DNA of 64,000 nucleotides from Phragmites australis (Eukaryota; Streptophyta; Magnoliopsida; Poales; Poaceae): positions 11,463,001-11,527,000 of the forward strand of contig NC_084943.1 in assembly GCF_958298935.1 (NCBI RefSeq), given 5' to 3'. Both the position numbers and the translations under genes were made by a program. Within the stretch, counting starts at the first letter, position 1; each line of letters starts with the position of its first letter. Below are positions 43,895 to 55,184 of this stretch, in pieces. The notes under the pieces were generated by a model, which searched no databases, was not told the origin of the DNA, and saw nothing but the letters and a program-made list of their open reading frames with translations.

Positions 43895-44280
43895 ATTTTA
43901 GTGTCAAATTTGTAATATTAATGTCACATTTGTAATATTAATATCAAATTTGACATTTAAGTTATTTGCATTGTTAATGTTAATGTCAAATTTGAATTTT
44001 AAGTCTCAAGTTATTTGAGTTTGTAATATTAATGTCAAATTTGAATTTGTAATATTAATGTCAAAATGTGATGGGTCATACTCATAGGTGACGGACGACA
44101 TTTGTCACCCGTTGCCTATGACTTATGTGCATGTGGCCGAGTCGAAGTAAAAGGTGACGGGTGACATTTATCACCTGTCAGCTATGACTGCTGAGCCGAA
44201 GTAAAAGGTGACGGGTGACATTTATCACCCGTCACTTCTGACTTATGTGCATGTGGCCGAGTCGAAGTAAAAGGTGACCT
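43895..44280. repeat. AT-rich tandem repeats followed by hairpin repeats in the CACTA element
   Basis: Bases 43895-44065 are variants of a unit near TTTGTAATATTAATGTCAAA. Bases 44080-44280 hold three units of about 75-90 bp. Each has an inverted repeat (GTGACGGGTGA...TCACCCGTCAC) followed by TTATGTGCATGTGGCCGAGTCG or a shortened form. Such hairpin repeats are common in grass CACTA elements. Confidence 0.7.
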
Positions 44281-45539
44281 CCTTCCCGGCCTCCCCCTCC
44301 CCGGCCACCTCCTCCCCGACGAGCCGGCCTCCTCCTCCCGGCCACCTCCTCCCCAACATGCCGGCCACCTCCTCCCCGGCCTCCTCCTCCCCGCTCAGTG
44401 AGTTTTCCTCTTCTGTGATGATGCTCTTTACAGTGACGCTCTGTGATGATGCTCTCTTCTATGATGATGCTCTCTTCTGTGAGTTGTTTTTGGAGTATTA
44501 CTCTGTGATGATGTAGTTGAACTGAAATTGAGCTCATTATCTAAGCACAATAGCATTTAGGCCTGAGTGGTTGCTCTGGACATGTGTGTTGGTGCTACAT
44601 TCTGAGTTGTTTTTGGAGTGTTGCTATGCGATAATGTAATTTAACTGAAATTGGGCTCAGATATAGGCTTGTGATGTTGCTACTGTCAGTTTTGTTTCTG
44701 AAATATGCTACTGTCAATTTTGTCTTGGCTAAGTATGTTCAGTTCTTGGCCCTTTGTTTGATCACAGCAGCATTGTCCCGACACACTTTTCATTTTTGTC
44801 TAGGCTCTGTTTTGTAGTTGAGACCTTAGGTAATATCTCAATTGATGATGAGTTCAACAGAACAATTAGGGGGCAGGACATTTAATGTCTTGGGGCCAAT
44901 TGTTATACATAGTCTGAGAGCAATTTCATATATGTTTTATGCCTACTGTCAAATCTTTGAGTAATTTCATATATGTTTCATATGTCGTTTCCATGTCATG
45001 TGTAAAGAATATACTAAACTTGATTTCCGATCTGAGCAGTATGGTTACGAGCACTGTATTACTCAATGATGAATTGTTGATCTAAGATTGGGCATGTCAT
45101 GCTAAGTCAGTAGTTTCGGCCTGATTACTCTTTAGGTTTTAGTTGGCTTTGGCAGCTCCTAGAGATGAACTGGTAGTGTTCACTAGTTGTGTGTCTATGC
45201 ACCTGGAAATCATGTTGAGTTCATTCTCTTGTGAGCTTCCATGATGTTTTATCTCTAGAGGGCTATGTTCAGGTTTTGGAAACTAGTTGAGAACTTAGAT
45301 GCATGCCTAGTCGATGATACGTCTATGTAACAGCTAGCGAGCAAGAACTATGAGTCCTGGGGCCAACTGTAGTGTTCTGAGAGCAATTCATTTGCAATAT
45401 CAACCTGCTGCTCAATCATTATTTTAGACATTAGCCTTGATTCCTTTTCTTTCCTCTATTGAGAACAGAATATACTACACTTGATTTCCATAGGCTAGAA
45501 GAAGACTATCACCCCTGTGAAACCAAAAGCATAGAGGGC
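44281..45539. other. Non-coding stretch between the two CACTA genes
   Basis: Bases 44281-44400 are CT-rich (repeats of CTCCTCCCCGGCC) and 44410-44520 contain GTGATGATGCTCT repeats. The rest is AT-rich with no supported ORF. It could be 5' UTR, introns or an intergenic region of the second CACTA gene. Confidence 0.5.
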
Positions 45540-46900
45540 ACTAGCACGAGAGGGCACAAGATGGGGCGGATAGGAGCCCAAGCCCGCACCCGGCGTCCTC
45601 CTCTGGCAGCAGCAAAAGCCAGTATCACAGCCTGGACCCTAACCCGTCACTGAATCGGGAGAGTCGACATCGGGCAAATGATGAAGAATACAATCCCGCC
45701 GAAGAGGTATTGATGTGAGCGAATCAATACATTTTATACTTGTTGAATGAAGGAATGTTCTTTGTTTATGTCAACTCCACTTTTTTTCTCTCTAGATGGC
45801 GGTAGAGCAGTCTCCAAGCCAGACAGCTGGTAGTGTTGCATGAGCTCGAAAGCCAAGGACACAAACACAGTGGCCAACAGACAAGGTTACCGTCTCGGGA
45901 ATCGATGATGATGGGCTGCCTACGGATGAAAAGGCCCTGAATAGATTCCGGAGGGTCGCAGGGCTCATTGCTCGGGAGAGGGTGCGGATAACAACTAAGT
46001 TCAATGACCTCAGTGACGAAGTGAAGAGGGACTTGTTCAATAATGTCATCATAGAGTATCTGGAGTACATTGGAAACATGAGCGAGCATCAAAAGAACGC
46101 CGCGATCAATGCAGCAATGAAAGCAATCGTGAAACTTCACCGAAGCTTTAAGAGCAAGATTGTGAATCGGTACTTAGCTAAAGCGGTGGCACCCTTCGAG
46201 AGCAACAAGCTCTTGAAACCGGAAGATTGGGATACTTTTGTGCAGATGAAGAGCTCAGAGCAGTTCAAGAAGGAGAGTGAGAAGAGGAAGCAGCTTCGGG
46301 TTAAGAACAAGAATGACCACAGGACTGACGTAGCTGGGTACGCTAGGAAAAGGGCAAAATTGTAGGCATAGGACGAGAAATTAGCTAGAGAAGGCTGTGA
46401 GAATCCTTGGAATCAATTCCCGGGACAATAGCGGGGAAATCACATTCAGAAATAGCGAAACCCAAGAAGTCGCAAATAAAGTCAAAGAAAAGTCAGCCGA
46501 AGCCAGCCAAGGTTCTTTCACCGGGGTCATGGAACGTGATGTTCTCACAGTGGCGCTGGGAAACCCGGAGCACCCAGGTCGAGTGCAAGGTGTATCACGC
46601 TCCCAGGGCTGGACATACGGCTTTCCTGAAGACATCCGGATGTACAATAAGAGGAAGAGATCGGGTGCAGTGGATGTGGATGCATTAGCACGGGACATTA
46701 CCCAAAAAGTTTACTCAAGCAACATGGGGAAGTTTGCAGCAAAGGGAATACAAATTTTCATGCCACAAGATTTTAGCCTCAAAGCTGCAGGGAAGAGTAG
46801 CTGTACCTCCAGGGAGGTCGAGCAACAAGTAGCTACTGTCGAGACTAAGCCGGATACAATTGACCTGCTAGAAGGGCCCACACCCTGCAGCCTTGTAATC
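45540..46900 (+). pseudogene. Second CACTA gene with Transposase_24-like domain, spliced and decayed
   Basis: One exon ends near 45706 (frame SSSGSSKSQYHSLDPNPSLNR, then NDEEYNPAEE). A GT donor is at 45707 and a pyrimidine-rich acceptor TTTCTCTCTAG ends at 45795, an 89-bp intron that keeps the frame. The next exon opens MAVEQSPSQTAG and has TGA near 45840. It continues WPTDKVTVSGIDDDGLPTDEKALNRFRR, then KFNDLSDEVKRDLFNNVI and LKPEDWDTFVQMKSSEQFKKESE with NKNDHRTDVAGYARKR. This matches the Transposase_24 (Ptta/En/Spm) type. Further stops and frameshifts follow near 46365-46420. It corresponds to the accessory DNA-binding protein gene of CACTA elements. The end is cut by E2. Confidence 0.7.
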
Positions 46901-46933
46901 AGGCCTGGCGAGTATCACATCAAGGTTGCAAGG

Positions 46934-49900
46934 TGTAACACCTTGATTTTCAGATTTCTCAAATTTCTAAAATTTTCCAAGATTGTTGAATAGCTTCACC
47001 AGTAGTATAGGTTTAAATCCTATTTTCTTAATCAATCAATCAATATAGGTTATTACTTTCTGTGCATTGCATGCTGAGTTTTGTTAGGAGCCAGGTAAAT
47101 GCATTCGAGTTCTTTTTCTTTTCTTTCTCTTTGGTGTTTTTAGTGAAATTTTTTTTGAAAAGGTTTTTACAAAACTCAGTACTGAATAAGTTAAAGATCT
47201 TAATGGTTGGAATTCAAAATCCTTGAATTCATCATCTATTCAATCTTTGATCATACCTAATCCTTCTCTAGTTCAATTCAAATTTTATTCAAATCCTTGT
47301 TTAAAGCCAATCACTCCTCTTTCTCAAATTCTACCCAAATCCAAATTCAAATTCCTTATCATTGTTGATCAACCTCATTTTTCGTTTCTTTTAAATTCAC
47401 TCCAAACTCAATTCAAATTCAAATCCTATTCAAATTTCTCTGCAAAAGTTTCTTTCCTAAACCCTAGATATACCTAAAATATCTTTGGTCTCAATCTTGC
47501 TAAAGTCCAAACCCTTAGCCAAGTCTTCTAGATGACCCAACAAAGGATCCACGAAATCTGCAAATTTTCGAGGAGTCCTAGACAGCCTCATCTTCTCATG
47601 ACGTTTCAGAGTTCAAAACGGCATCAAATGCAAATCTTGGCAATACCAAAGTTGTAGGTCTCGTCCAGAGCTTCGATTTGAACCTATGGAGTCCTCTTTT
47701 GGATAATGGAGCTAGGAGTTATGACCCCCGAAATTAGTACTGGGCAGAGAAGTCCGAGATCAAACAGTTTACTTGTGGTGCATTTTTGGAAATCAAGATG
47801 TCATTTTCAGAAGTTCCAATGACTACCAAAGTTGTAGATCTTTTCGACTACTACAATTTAGAATCAAGAAACGTCCAATTTGGAGTCCGGACAATGGAGA
47901 TATCATCCTCAGAATACAGAGCGGTGAAAAAGGAAATCGTAACCGACTCGAACTCGAATCCGACTCGTGTTCGGTTTGGACTCCACCTCATCCAGCCACC
48001 CCTAGCCCTATAAATATGAGTTGCACGCCCTCTCCTACCTCTATTCCATGCCCCCAATCCCTAGAAGTCACTGCTGCCCTGTGCGTGCGTCGCCGGAGCG
48101 CCGCCGTTGGCCGGAGCCGCCGCCGCCGCCGCCCGTGATGCGCTACGTCATCTTCTCCGTGAATCCTCTTTTCTCGACCATCAAAGCAAGGTTAGCACCT
48201 CTTGTTCTCCTCCCTTACTACTGTTTTAGCATCATATTAAGTCCCTAGCGAAGCCCTAGCCCCGGCCAAAGCCCGATCTACGCCCCCACAGTCATCACCG
48301 TCGCGGACAGCCGCACTGTAGCCGATTGACATCGATGTTCCTGACCGACCAGAGGTCAAATCACCAAGCCCTTTCACCGGTGCATGTCCCATGATGTTTC
48401 TCACTCCCTCAACAACTAGTTTGGCCAGTAGATTAGCCAAACTATCAAAATCAAGATCGACATACCCGCTGTCCGGTTTCTGGATGCGTTCTACATGTGC
48501 ACCGGATTTGCATTCACGTTCCCCATCAATCCGAAAGCCATATGGATGCACCAACCGTGTCTCGGCATGTCCCATTGAGTCTTCTATGTTACTCTAGGAG
48601 CCCATCCCCGTTTGTGCAGCGACACGACTAAGACGCCATTGCCAACCACAGCACATCGCAGCCATCAGCCATCTCATCTATGCTGATTGTTCTTCCTCTC
48701 AGTGGATGATCTACCAAAACCCATGCCATAGCATTGTGTTCCTTGGATATATGAACATCTCTATTCAAACGGATTCTCAAATTTCATAGCCAATCTCCTG
48801 GAACACGAGCGTCTTCGTTCCTACATCTGTTCGTAGTCACCACCAAACCTAGAAGCAGTTATCGCTGTTTTGCCGCTATCTTGGATGACCCCTTCCAAAA
48901 CCAACCATACCACAAACTTAGTCTTTTCGCTTTCTACGCCATGCTTCCCTCGTTTTACTGAAACACCACTGAAGCTGACATTGATGTCTGTGGCCACGTG
49001 CCCGATCGCTATCTCGGACGAAACCCGAACCACCACCGCTACATAGATTGACCAGTGGTATCCTTAACCTAGAAGCACAACATTCGGCCTTTTTGATCCA
49101 TCATAGGTGGTCGATACTAGACCTTAGCATATCTCTTCTTTAATCCAATATGGTACTTGCACAGCATGCCAAGTCAGCACCACATCATTCTCTTTAGCCT
49201 AGTCAGTGAAGTCTAGTCTGCTCTACACTTCTTGAATCTTGCGCAATGATGTTGTCAAGCCTAACACAATGATTGTGCAATAAAGCCTTTTCCCATAGGA
49301 AGATAGTTCCGGAAAATCAGCATTTCCTTTTCAGCCTAATCCATCTCCCGAAAGCTGTTCTCTTTTCATCTTAACTCTAATTTAGGCGATTCTTGCGTCT
49401 AAATGTTTCTAAAATCATCCCTATCCAACCATAGTGTTTTTAAAGTGTTTAATGATGTTTAGTATGTTGTTCTTAGTGTTTGCTTTGTGTTTTTTGTCGA
49501 TAGTTCTTGCGATTAGTCGATAACATTTCGGAGCAGTTCGAGGGACTTCAAGACCAAGATTTCTACAACACTGAGCAGCATTGGGAAAAAGGCAAGTGTC
49601 CTTGATCATCTTGAACCTATGTTTTTAAATGTTTTGTTTTTACAAAATTGCATGCAGTGTCAATACGATGGGTAGTCACCTATGTTAGGGTTTTCCATAG
49701 ATTTTCCCTTATCATCCATTGGAACCTAGATGGTTTATGGTTAAGTGTCTTTTGTGGGTAGATTGCTTAGCCATGCTTTTGGGATGTTAAGAAGTGTCAT
49801 GATCTTGACTAATGAACATATACAACATTGATGGTTAATTTGTTAATGGGCTAGCAACATGGAACCTTAAGCCTTGAGCAAAGTAGTTTTGATGGTTGTC

Positions 49901-50288
49901 ATGGTTATGATGTTGGTTTAGTATTTGCTCAAGTAACATAAGTAAGGACCGGTTCGTGGAGCGACAACCTAAGAAGTAACGTACCAACCACGAGGCTGAT
50001 ATGGGTAAGGCGTAACATACTGATTAGAGTCTATCCAGTGTGTGTTGGGTCAGCACAAAAGGGGGCTTCTGGGTAGGAGCTTAGCTTGCGTAAAGCCTGG
50101 CGGTGAAACCTAGTGGGTAGACACATACTGGATTAGTCTCTGGTTGGTGGCAAATGTCATGCAGTGATTCTTGGCGGCACACCACTGGCGTGTGTTAAGT
50201 GTTTCGCGAGCATGGCAACATGGAATTCACTGACTCGTGGGGAAAGCTGGACAACCTCTGCAGAGTGTAAAACTATTATAACAGCCAT
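46934..50288 (+). repeat. Element E2: E-family LTR, interrupted by element F
   Basis: It starts TGTAACACC at 46934. The part 49380-50285 is clearly homologous to 22770-23655 of element E (GATTAGTCGATAACATTTCGG, AGGCAAGTGTCCTTGATCAT, GGGGGCTTCTGGGTAGGAGC). It is cut within TATAACAGCCAT by the LTR of F. The final 0.65 kb presumably lies beyond the window. It is about 0.8 kb longer than E over the shared part, mainly between 48240 and 49280. Whether it is a solo LTR or part of a full element cannot be seen. Confidence 0.75.
48009..48016 (+). promoter_or_regulatory. TATA box in element E2
   Basis: TATAAATA in the context CCCTATAAATATGAG, a strong plant TATA match. It sits at the place equivalent to the TATATAG of E. 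Confidence 0.6.
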
Positions 50289-51615
50289 TGTCGGAGGGTG
50301 AACTCCTATCGCAGGGATCCTGAGGGACCCCTTTTAGAGATTCAGCTAGGGGGATGATTCTGAATATGTTTGCGGGAGAAATAAATGGATGTAAATACAA
50401 TAGCAAGGGGAATGATCTAATGCAGAACGCAGTAAATGCACTGGAGGGATTTTTAGACAGGTTCGGGCCGCACTGAGCGTAATACCCTACTCCTGTGTGG
50501 ATGTTATAAATGTCCTAAGAATGTCTCTCAGGAATGTTGCTGGTTACAAGAATGTTTGTCTATCCTAGATCTTCGGGCTCCTTGTTCTTCGGTGGTCTCA
50601 GCTTCTATGCTTGTACGAAGATGTTCTTTGGTCTCTGAGCAAGTGTCTCTGAGAGGTGTCTGAGAGTTCGAGCGCCTTCAAGAATCAATAGACTCAACCC
50701 AACTTGTCTTTGTCCGTGCTCGCCGGCTCCTTAAATACTCCCCGGTGGTAACGTGCCTCGAAAGGGAGGGCACAAGTTCCAAGGCGCCATAAATAGAAAG
50801 ATGGTCATCATGGCCTCTGCACGAAGTGACGGGGGGTTGAAAACGCGCCCCCCGCCCGGTCTTTGGTCGTCATGATGGTGCTGGCAATGGGCACCGTGTA
50901 GAGGGCCCACCGGGGGGCTACAGAGCGGCCCGGCGTGCCCGTTCGGTCTTGTACGCCTGCCACAGCAGGGCGGTAGGTGGGGCACCTCGGGCCTTGCGAC
51001 GCTATCCCGAGGCACGCCTGATGACGTGATTGGACCCGTGCATTAAATGTCCCCATGCCCTTCTACCAGAATATGGCAGGGAATGACACCGAGCGTGGTG
51101 GGAGCAGTTGGAGGTGACAGGCCACGCGCGCTCTTAAATGCAGCATCGGGCCTTTCACAGGCTGACACCTCACCGCTGACCCCTATGGGGGCCACCGATG
51201 AAGGGCTTCTTGGGCTGTCAGAGAACCGAGCGCTCGAGGATCACTGTTCACCTCCCCGAGCACTCTTTCCCAGAACTACCGTCCTTGGGCCTCGGGGTAC
51301 TCGGTTGCTCGGGGGTTGCTGTTCGCAGCCCCGAGCACACCCTTCCCGGTACTCGGCTTTCCTACTCGTCGAGGGACTTGGGTGCTCGGGGGTCACTGTT
51401 CACCTCCCCGAGCACTCCCTTCCTGGTTACTTGGTCTTCGTAGATCATCGGGGAACCCGGGTACTCGGGGACCACTGTTCGTGGCCCCGAGCGCCCTCTC
51501 CCAGGACTTAGTCTTTTCGTACCTCGCAGAGATGAACCTCGCGGGAAGGTGCCACGTGGCGGATTGCTGGCCTGGCCTCAGGATTTGGGGACCCCTGGTT
51601 CCTGATTCACTGACA
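50289..51615 (-). repeat. 3' LTR of element F (1327 bp)
   Basis: On the minus strand it starts TGTCAGTGAATCAGG after the PPT and ends GTTCACCCTCCGACA. It is homologous to 62873-64000. Bases 51232-51515 hold a tandem array of hairpin units. Confidence 0.9.
51232..51515. repeat. Tandem hairpin array in the LTR of F
   Basis: Four units of about 65-72 bp, each containing GCTCGGGG, a 10-13-base loop region around TCACTGTTC, and CCCCGAGC. Each can fold into a stem of 8-10 G/C-rich pairs. Three further units are visible in the other LTR at 63790-63985. Confidence 0.8.
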
Positions 51616-51630
51616 GTAGCCCCCGGGCCC
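51616..51630 (-). other. Polypurine tract of element F
   Basis: The minus strand reads GGGCCCGGGGGCTAC directly upstream of the LTR start TGTCAG. It is purine-rich but interrupted by pyrimidines, as is common in Tat elements. Confidence 0.6.
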
Positions 51631-51993
51631 ATTGGCAGGCGATGGCCCAGAGACTGCGGATGGGGCCTTCGTCGTCATCGAGGCCGAACCCAGCACCGAC
51701 GCTACGTGTCGTGCTTTTAGGCGCTGGCCTCTCCGGCCCAGGTTTCTGGTACGGCCCAACGGGGAGCCGAACGGACGCGCGTCCAGCCGACTCCCGAGGC
51801 GTGTGATAACGAGGCGGGCGGCGCGTGATAACGAGGCAGGCGGCGCGCGTGGCAACCGCGCAGATCGAGGATAGTGCGCTTGGTAACCGCTGATAACCGT
51901 GCGGCCCGAGGGATATTTGCCTGGAGGTTACGCCGGCCGAGGAAGTTGTCTCGCAGAGTGCGCCGCGGCAGGAGACGTTTGAATTCCGTAGGG

Positions 51994-52000
51994 TATAAAA
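51994..52000 (+). promoter_or_regulatory. TATA box of the antisense gene in element F
   Basis: TATAAAA in the context AGGGTATAAAAGGAGG lies on the plus strand, 157 bases upstream of ATG 52151. It sits between the PPT and the gene, outside the LTR, so it looks like a private promoter. Confidence 0.65.
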
Positions 52001-52150
52001 GGAGGAGGGGAGCGAACTGCCGCCCTTTTATGCCCTTTTCACGATCGAACTTTCTTCTTCTTCCTTGCGCTCCAGAGCTCTCGCCCTCCCTTAGGCGATC
52101 AGCACACCTTTCTTCCCTCACCGTCCCAACACATCCCCCACCCCGACACA

Positions 52151-53594
52151 ATGCCGAGAGTGGGAGGTAGCCACCGTGACAAGACACCCGACAGTGTGCT
52201 GCTGGAGTCCCGGTTTGTCAACAAGGATGGCGGACAGGGTGCGGAAGATGATGGTGCCCGAAGGCCAGCGGGAAGCGTCGGTGGTGAGGCTGGCGAGCTT
52301 CCTGCCGGTCACGAACCGGCCGGAGCGGATCGTCATCTTCGTCTCATTCGTGGCGACTGGGCTGGTGCTGCCATTCTCCACCTTCTTCCTCCAGATCCTC
52401 GACACGTTCGGGATCCAACTGGTGCACCTCAGCCTGAACTCGGTCGTCATCTTGGCGATCTTCATATATTTCTGCGAGATGTTCGTCGGGGTGCCGCCGT
52501 CGGTGTCGCTGTTCCGACACTTCTTCGTGCTGCAGCCGGCTGGGAAGAAGAGGGGCCTCTCCACCGCAGATGTCGCCAGCTGCTGCAACTTCCGGCTGCG
52601 GGACGGCTTGGCAGAGCTGTGCATCCCGCAAGTGCTACAGAGCAAGTGGGACGACTGGCGGCACGACTGGGTCTACGTCAACGTCAGCCCCCTCGACCGC
52701 CTCACGCTACTGGAGTTGGCGGCGGAGCCCCAGAGGTCAATCTGGGAGGCGGCGCCGCCGAAGGACATGCGGATGCAGCCGGTCCTGGACCGCATCGAGC
52801 ACCTGCGCCAGGCATGCCTTACATCGGTGATGGTGGTGGCGGACTACCTGCGCCGTCGCCTGGCACCACTGCTGGAGCGTGTCCGCCCCTGCTGGATTTA
52901 CACGGGCTCCCAGGACATCACCAGGACCCAGATCGGCGAGGACTGGGACGTGGACGAGGCGGCACTGGCGGGCCTACTCTGGGTGGTGACCGATGTGGAG
53001 GACCTGACCCTGGCGGTGCTCCCCCAGGAACAGCTGGTGCTCTGCGCCGACCCGAACCGGGTAGCGCTGCAAGCGACGCTGCTCGAGTTCGACACCCAGG
53101 GCCTGGTCGACAGGCCAGGGCGCCGGAACCTCGGGACTATCCAGATTCCTAGGGTGGACGAGGCGACTGGCTGCGCTCCGAGGGCCTCCGGTGGGGATGC
53201 TGCCAGTGGCAGGCCACAGGCGAGTGGCAGGGGGGCCGCGGGCGGCCGGGTGCAGACCAGCGACGTGGGTACCGCGGGCAGCATGCCGTAGGCCGGACGT
53301 GGGGCTACCGCAGGCAGCAGCCATCAGGCCGGCGGAGGAAGCGCCGCCGGCAGTGGGGCGACGGCGGCGCCGGGGGATAAAGGAAAACGCCCCCGGACGT
53401 TTGTGCCTACGCTGACATCCTCGTCGTCGCCGTCACCTCCACGGCAGCGGCCGTCGGCGGGCGGCGCGAAGGAGGGAGGCTGGGGCGGCCAGTCGTTCGG
53501 CGCGGGGTCAGCGACGGAGGCGAGGTCCAGGTCTCTAGAACGCGGAGACCAAGGCCGCCAGGTCGTGATGGCAATAGCAAAGACCGAAGACTGC
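52151..53594 (+). pseudogene. Antisense gene of element F, first exon (gypsy-type transposon domain, PF04195-like)
   Basis: ATG 52151 opens MPRVGGSHRDKTPDSVLLESRFVN. A one-base shift near 52225 moves to the frame reading ADRVRKMMVPEGQREAS, which stays open to 53289. The domain (52260-52560) includes FLPVTNRPERIVIFVSFVATG, LVLPFSTFFLQILDTFGI, LAIFIYFCEMFVGVPPSVSLF and RHFFVLQPAGKKRGLS. Two hydrophobic helical stretches are seen. This corresponds to the plant-specific 'putative gypsy type transposon' domain found in Tat-element extra ORFs. A Gly/Ala-rich low-complexity region follows, with TAG at 53289-53291 in an otherwise continuous frame. The exon ends at a GTAAGT donor at 53595. Function unknown. 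It faces opposite to gag-pol. Confidence 0.8.
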
Positions 53595-53665
53595 GTAAGT
53601 TTCTTCTTTTCCCCGAGCATGCTTCGCCCGGGGTGAGTTGGGGACTAACCTGTTCTTGTTTTCAG
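53595..53665 (+). other. Probable intron of the antisense gene in element F
   Basis: A perfect donor GTAAGT, a branch-point-like GACTAAC 20 bases from the end, the pyrimidine-rich TGTTCTTGTTTT and the acceptor CAG. It is 71 bp long, near the lower limit for plant introns. Splicing joins exons whose present frames differ by one base, so an indel may lie nearby. Confidence 0.65.
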
Positions 53666-55184
53666 GCCGCCTAAGGACGCCGCCGGAGACCAGGGATAGC
53701 CGGAGGTGCCGAGGCTGGCTCCTGCCCCTGAGCCGAGCGCGCCTGAGCCGAGCACGCTGGCCGAGCCGGAGCCGCAAAGTGCGCCGACCGAACCAGAGCC
53801 ACAGGCGCTGCCCTGCCCCGAGCCGAGGGCAGAGGCCGTGCCCGAGCAGCCGGCGTCGATCGAGCCCGCCCCGAGCACTTCAAGGGCGGGGTGGATGGCC
53901 TCGGCGAGGGCGGTGCCGACGTGGCAGCAATCGGGGACCCCAAGCACCTCGGCAGAGAGGGCTCGCAGGGGACCCAGTGCCCGACCGCCGTCCAGCCGGG
54001 CCGCAGAACCCCTCCTGGACGTGCTAGGAAGCGCCCGGGAGGGGACCGAGCGGCTGGAGGCGGCCGTGGTGGTGGAGGGGGCACAGCTTGAGGCGAATCG
54101 CGCTGCCCTCGTTGAGGAGAGGGAGCAGCTGGCGGAGGTCGGCCGCCTTTTGGAGGCCCGCATAACCGCGGCCCACGCCGCCCATGAGAGGGAGCGGCGC
54201 GCGATGGACGCGGAGCAGGAGACCCTGGACTAAGTGCACGAGGAGGCCGTCGCCGTGCAAGAAGAAGCCACCCGCCTGCTCGCCAGGGAACGACTAGTGC
54301 GGGCTCGGGAGGATGCCATCCTGCTGTGCGAGAAGGCGGTGGAGGTCTCCCAGGCAGACTTAGCCCGCTAGAAGGACAAGGTCGAGCGGAGCCGCGCTGA
54401 AGTCCACCGTCGGGAGGTGGACGTCACGATCCGCGAGACCGACATCGGCATTACGGGGACGGCTCTAGATGCTCAGGAGGAGCAGCTGACTCGCCGGGAC
54501 GCGGAGGCTGCCACGGCGTCGGCGGCTTTAACTGCTCGGGAGGAGCAGGCCGCCAAGTGGAAGTCGGAGCTGACTGCTCGGGAGCAGGCCCTCTCTGCCC
54601 TCGCCGAACAAGTGAAGTAGAAGCAAGCCAAAGTCTCGGCGCCCATCGTTGTCCTGACCAGCGTGGCCGAGGAGCTGAGCTTTGAGGAGCGGCTGCAGAT
54701 CTTGAAGGACGAGCTCGAGACCGTTAACGCCGAGCGGACCAATGTGAAGCTGATGATGTGAGACATCCTTCGGCAGGCACCGTGGTCCGTGAGGGTGGCT
54801 GGGCTCGGGCGAGTCTACGTGGGCGAGAAGGCGATGGAGCGAGCAACCATCAGCCACATCGCCCTCAGCTTCGAGGAGATCAGTCGGTGACTCAAGGCGC
54901 TTCCCCAGGCCGTGCAGGAGTTAGCCGCTCGGGAAGCACATGGTCTGGCCCAAGCGGTGGCAGAGCACGTCCTGGCCTGCTACTGGAGTCGGGACCCAAA
55001 CTTCTCGCTGGAGCCAGTTCGGGAAGGGGTGGTCGAGGCCGAGGAGGAGGCCGCCCGGGAGGCTGTCTGGGGTGTCACCGCTGAGGTGGTGGCTTGCTTC
55101 ATGCGGGAGCCGCTGCTGCCGCCGAGCAGTGGCAGCAGCAGCGAGGACTCCTCGCGGCCTCCTGAGCCCGCCGACTTAGATTAA
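53666..55184 (+). pseudogene. Antisense gene of element F, second exon (coiled-coil protein with in-frame stops)
   Basis: One frame runs from 53667 to TAA at 55182-55184. It encodes a Pro/Glu/Ala-rich segment (EPSAPEPSTLAEPEP). Long heptad-like helices follow (LEANRAALVEEREQLAEVGRLLEARI, REEQAAKWKSELTAREQALSALAEQ). The C-terminal part is ALPQAVQELAAREAHGLAQ, EAEEEAAREAVWG and SSSEDSSRPPEPADLD. Stops interrupt it near 53697, 54231, 54369, 54618, 54759 and 54888, but the frame is never shifted over 1.5 kb. Most stops can be explained by C-to-T change of CAG or CGA codons. It is a typical coiled-coil C-terminal half for this class of Tat-element proteins, recently inactivated. A possible poly(A) region (AATATAATGG) follows at 55258. 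Confidence 0.7.

Larger units (their letters stand above)
41366..46933 (+). mobile_element. Remnant of a CACTA (En/Spm-type) DNA transposon
   Basis: A TNP2-like first gene (41366-43894) and a second, spliced gene with a Transposase_24-like domain (about 45540-46900) lie on the same strand in the order known for grass CACTA elements. Between them is a block of long hairpin repeats (44080-44280). No CACTA-type terminal inverted repeat is visible. The left end was lost at E3 and the right end lies beyond E2 and F. It is interrupted at 46934 by E2. Confidence 0.8.

Noticed and set aside
52151..53152. A 333-codon plus-strand ORF in a second frame over the antisense gene of F
   Set aside because: Only its first 25 or so residues look like the family N-terminus. 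The rest is Gly/Pro/Arg-rich shadow sequence, and the domain is in the other frame.
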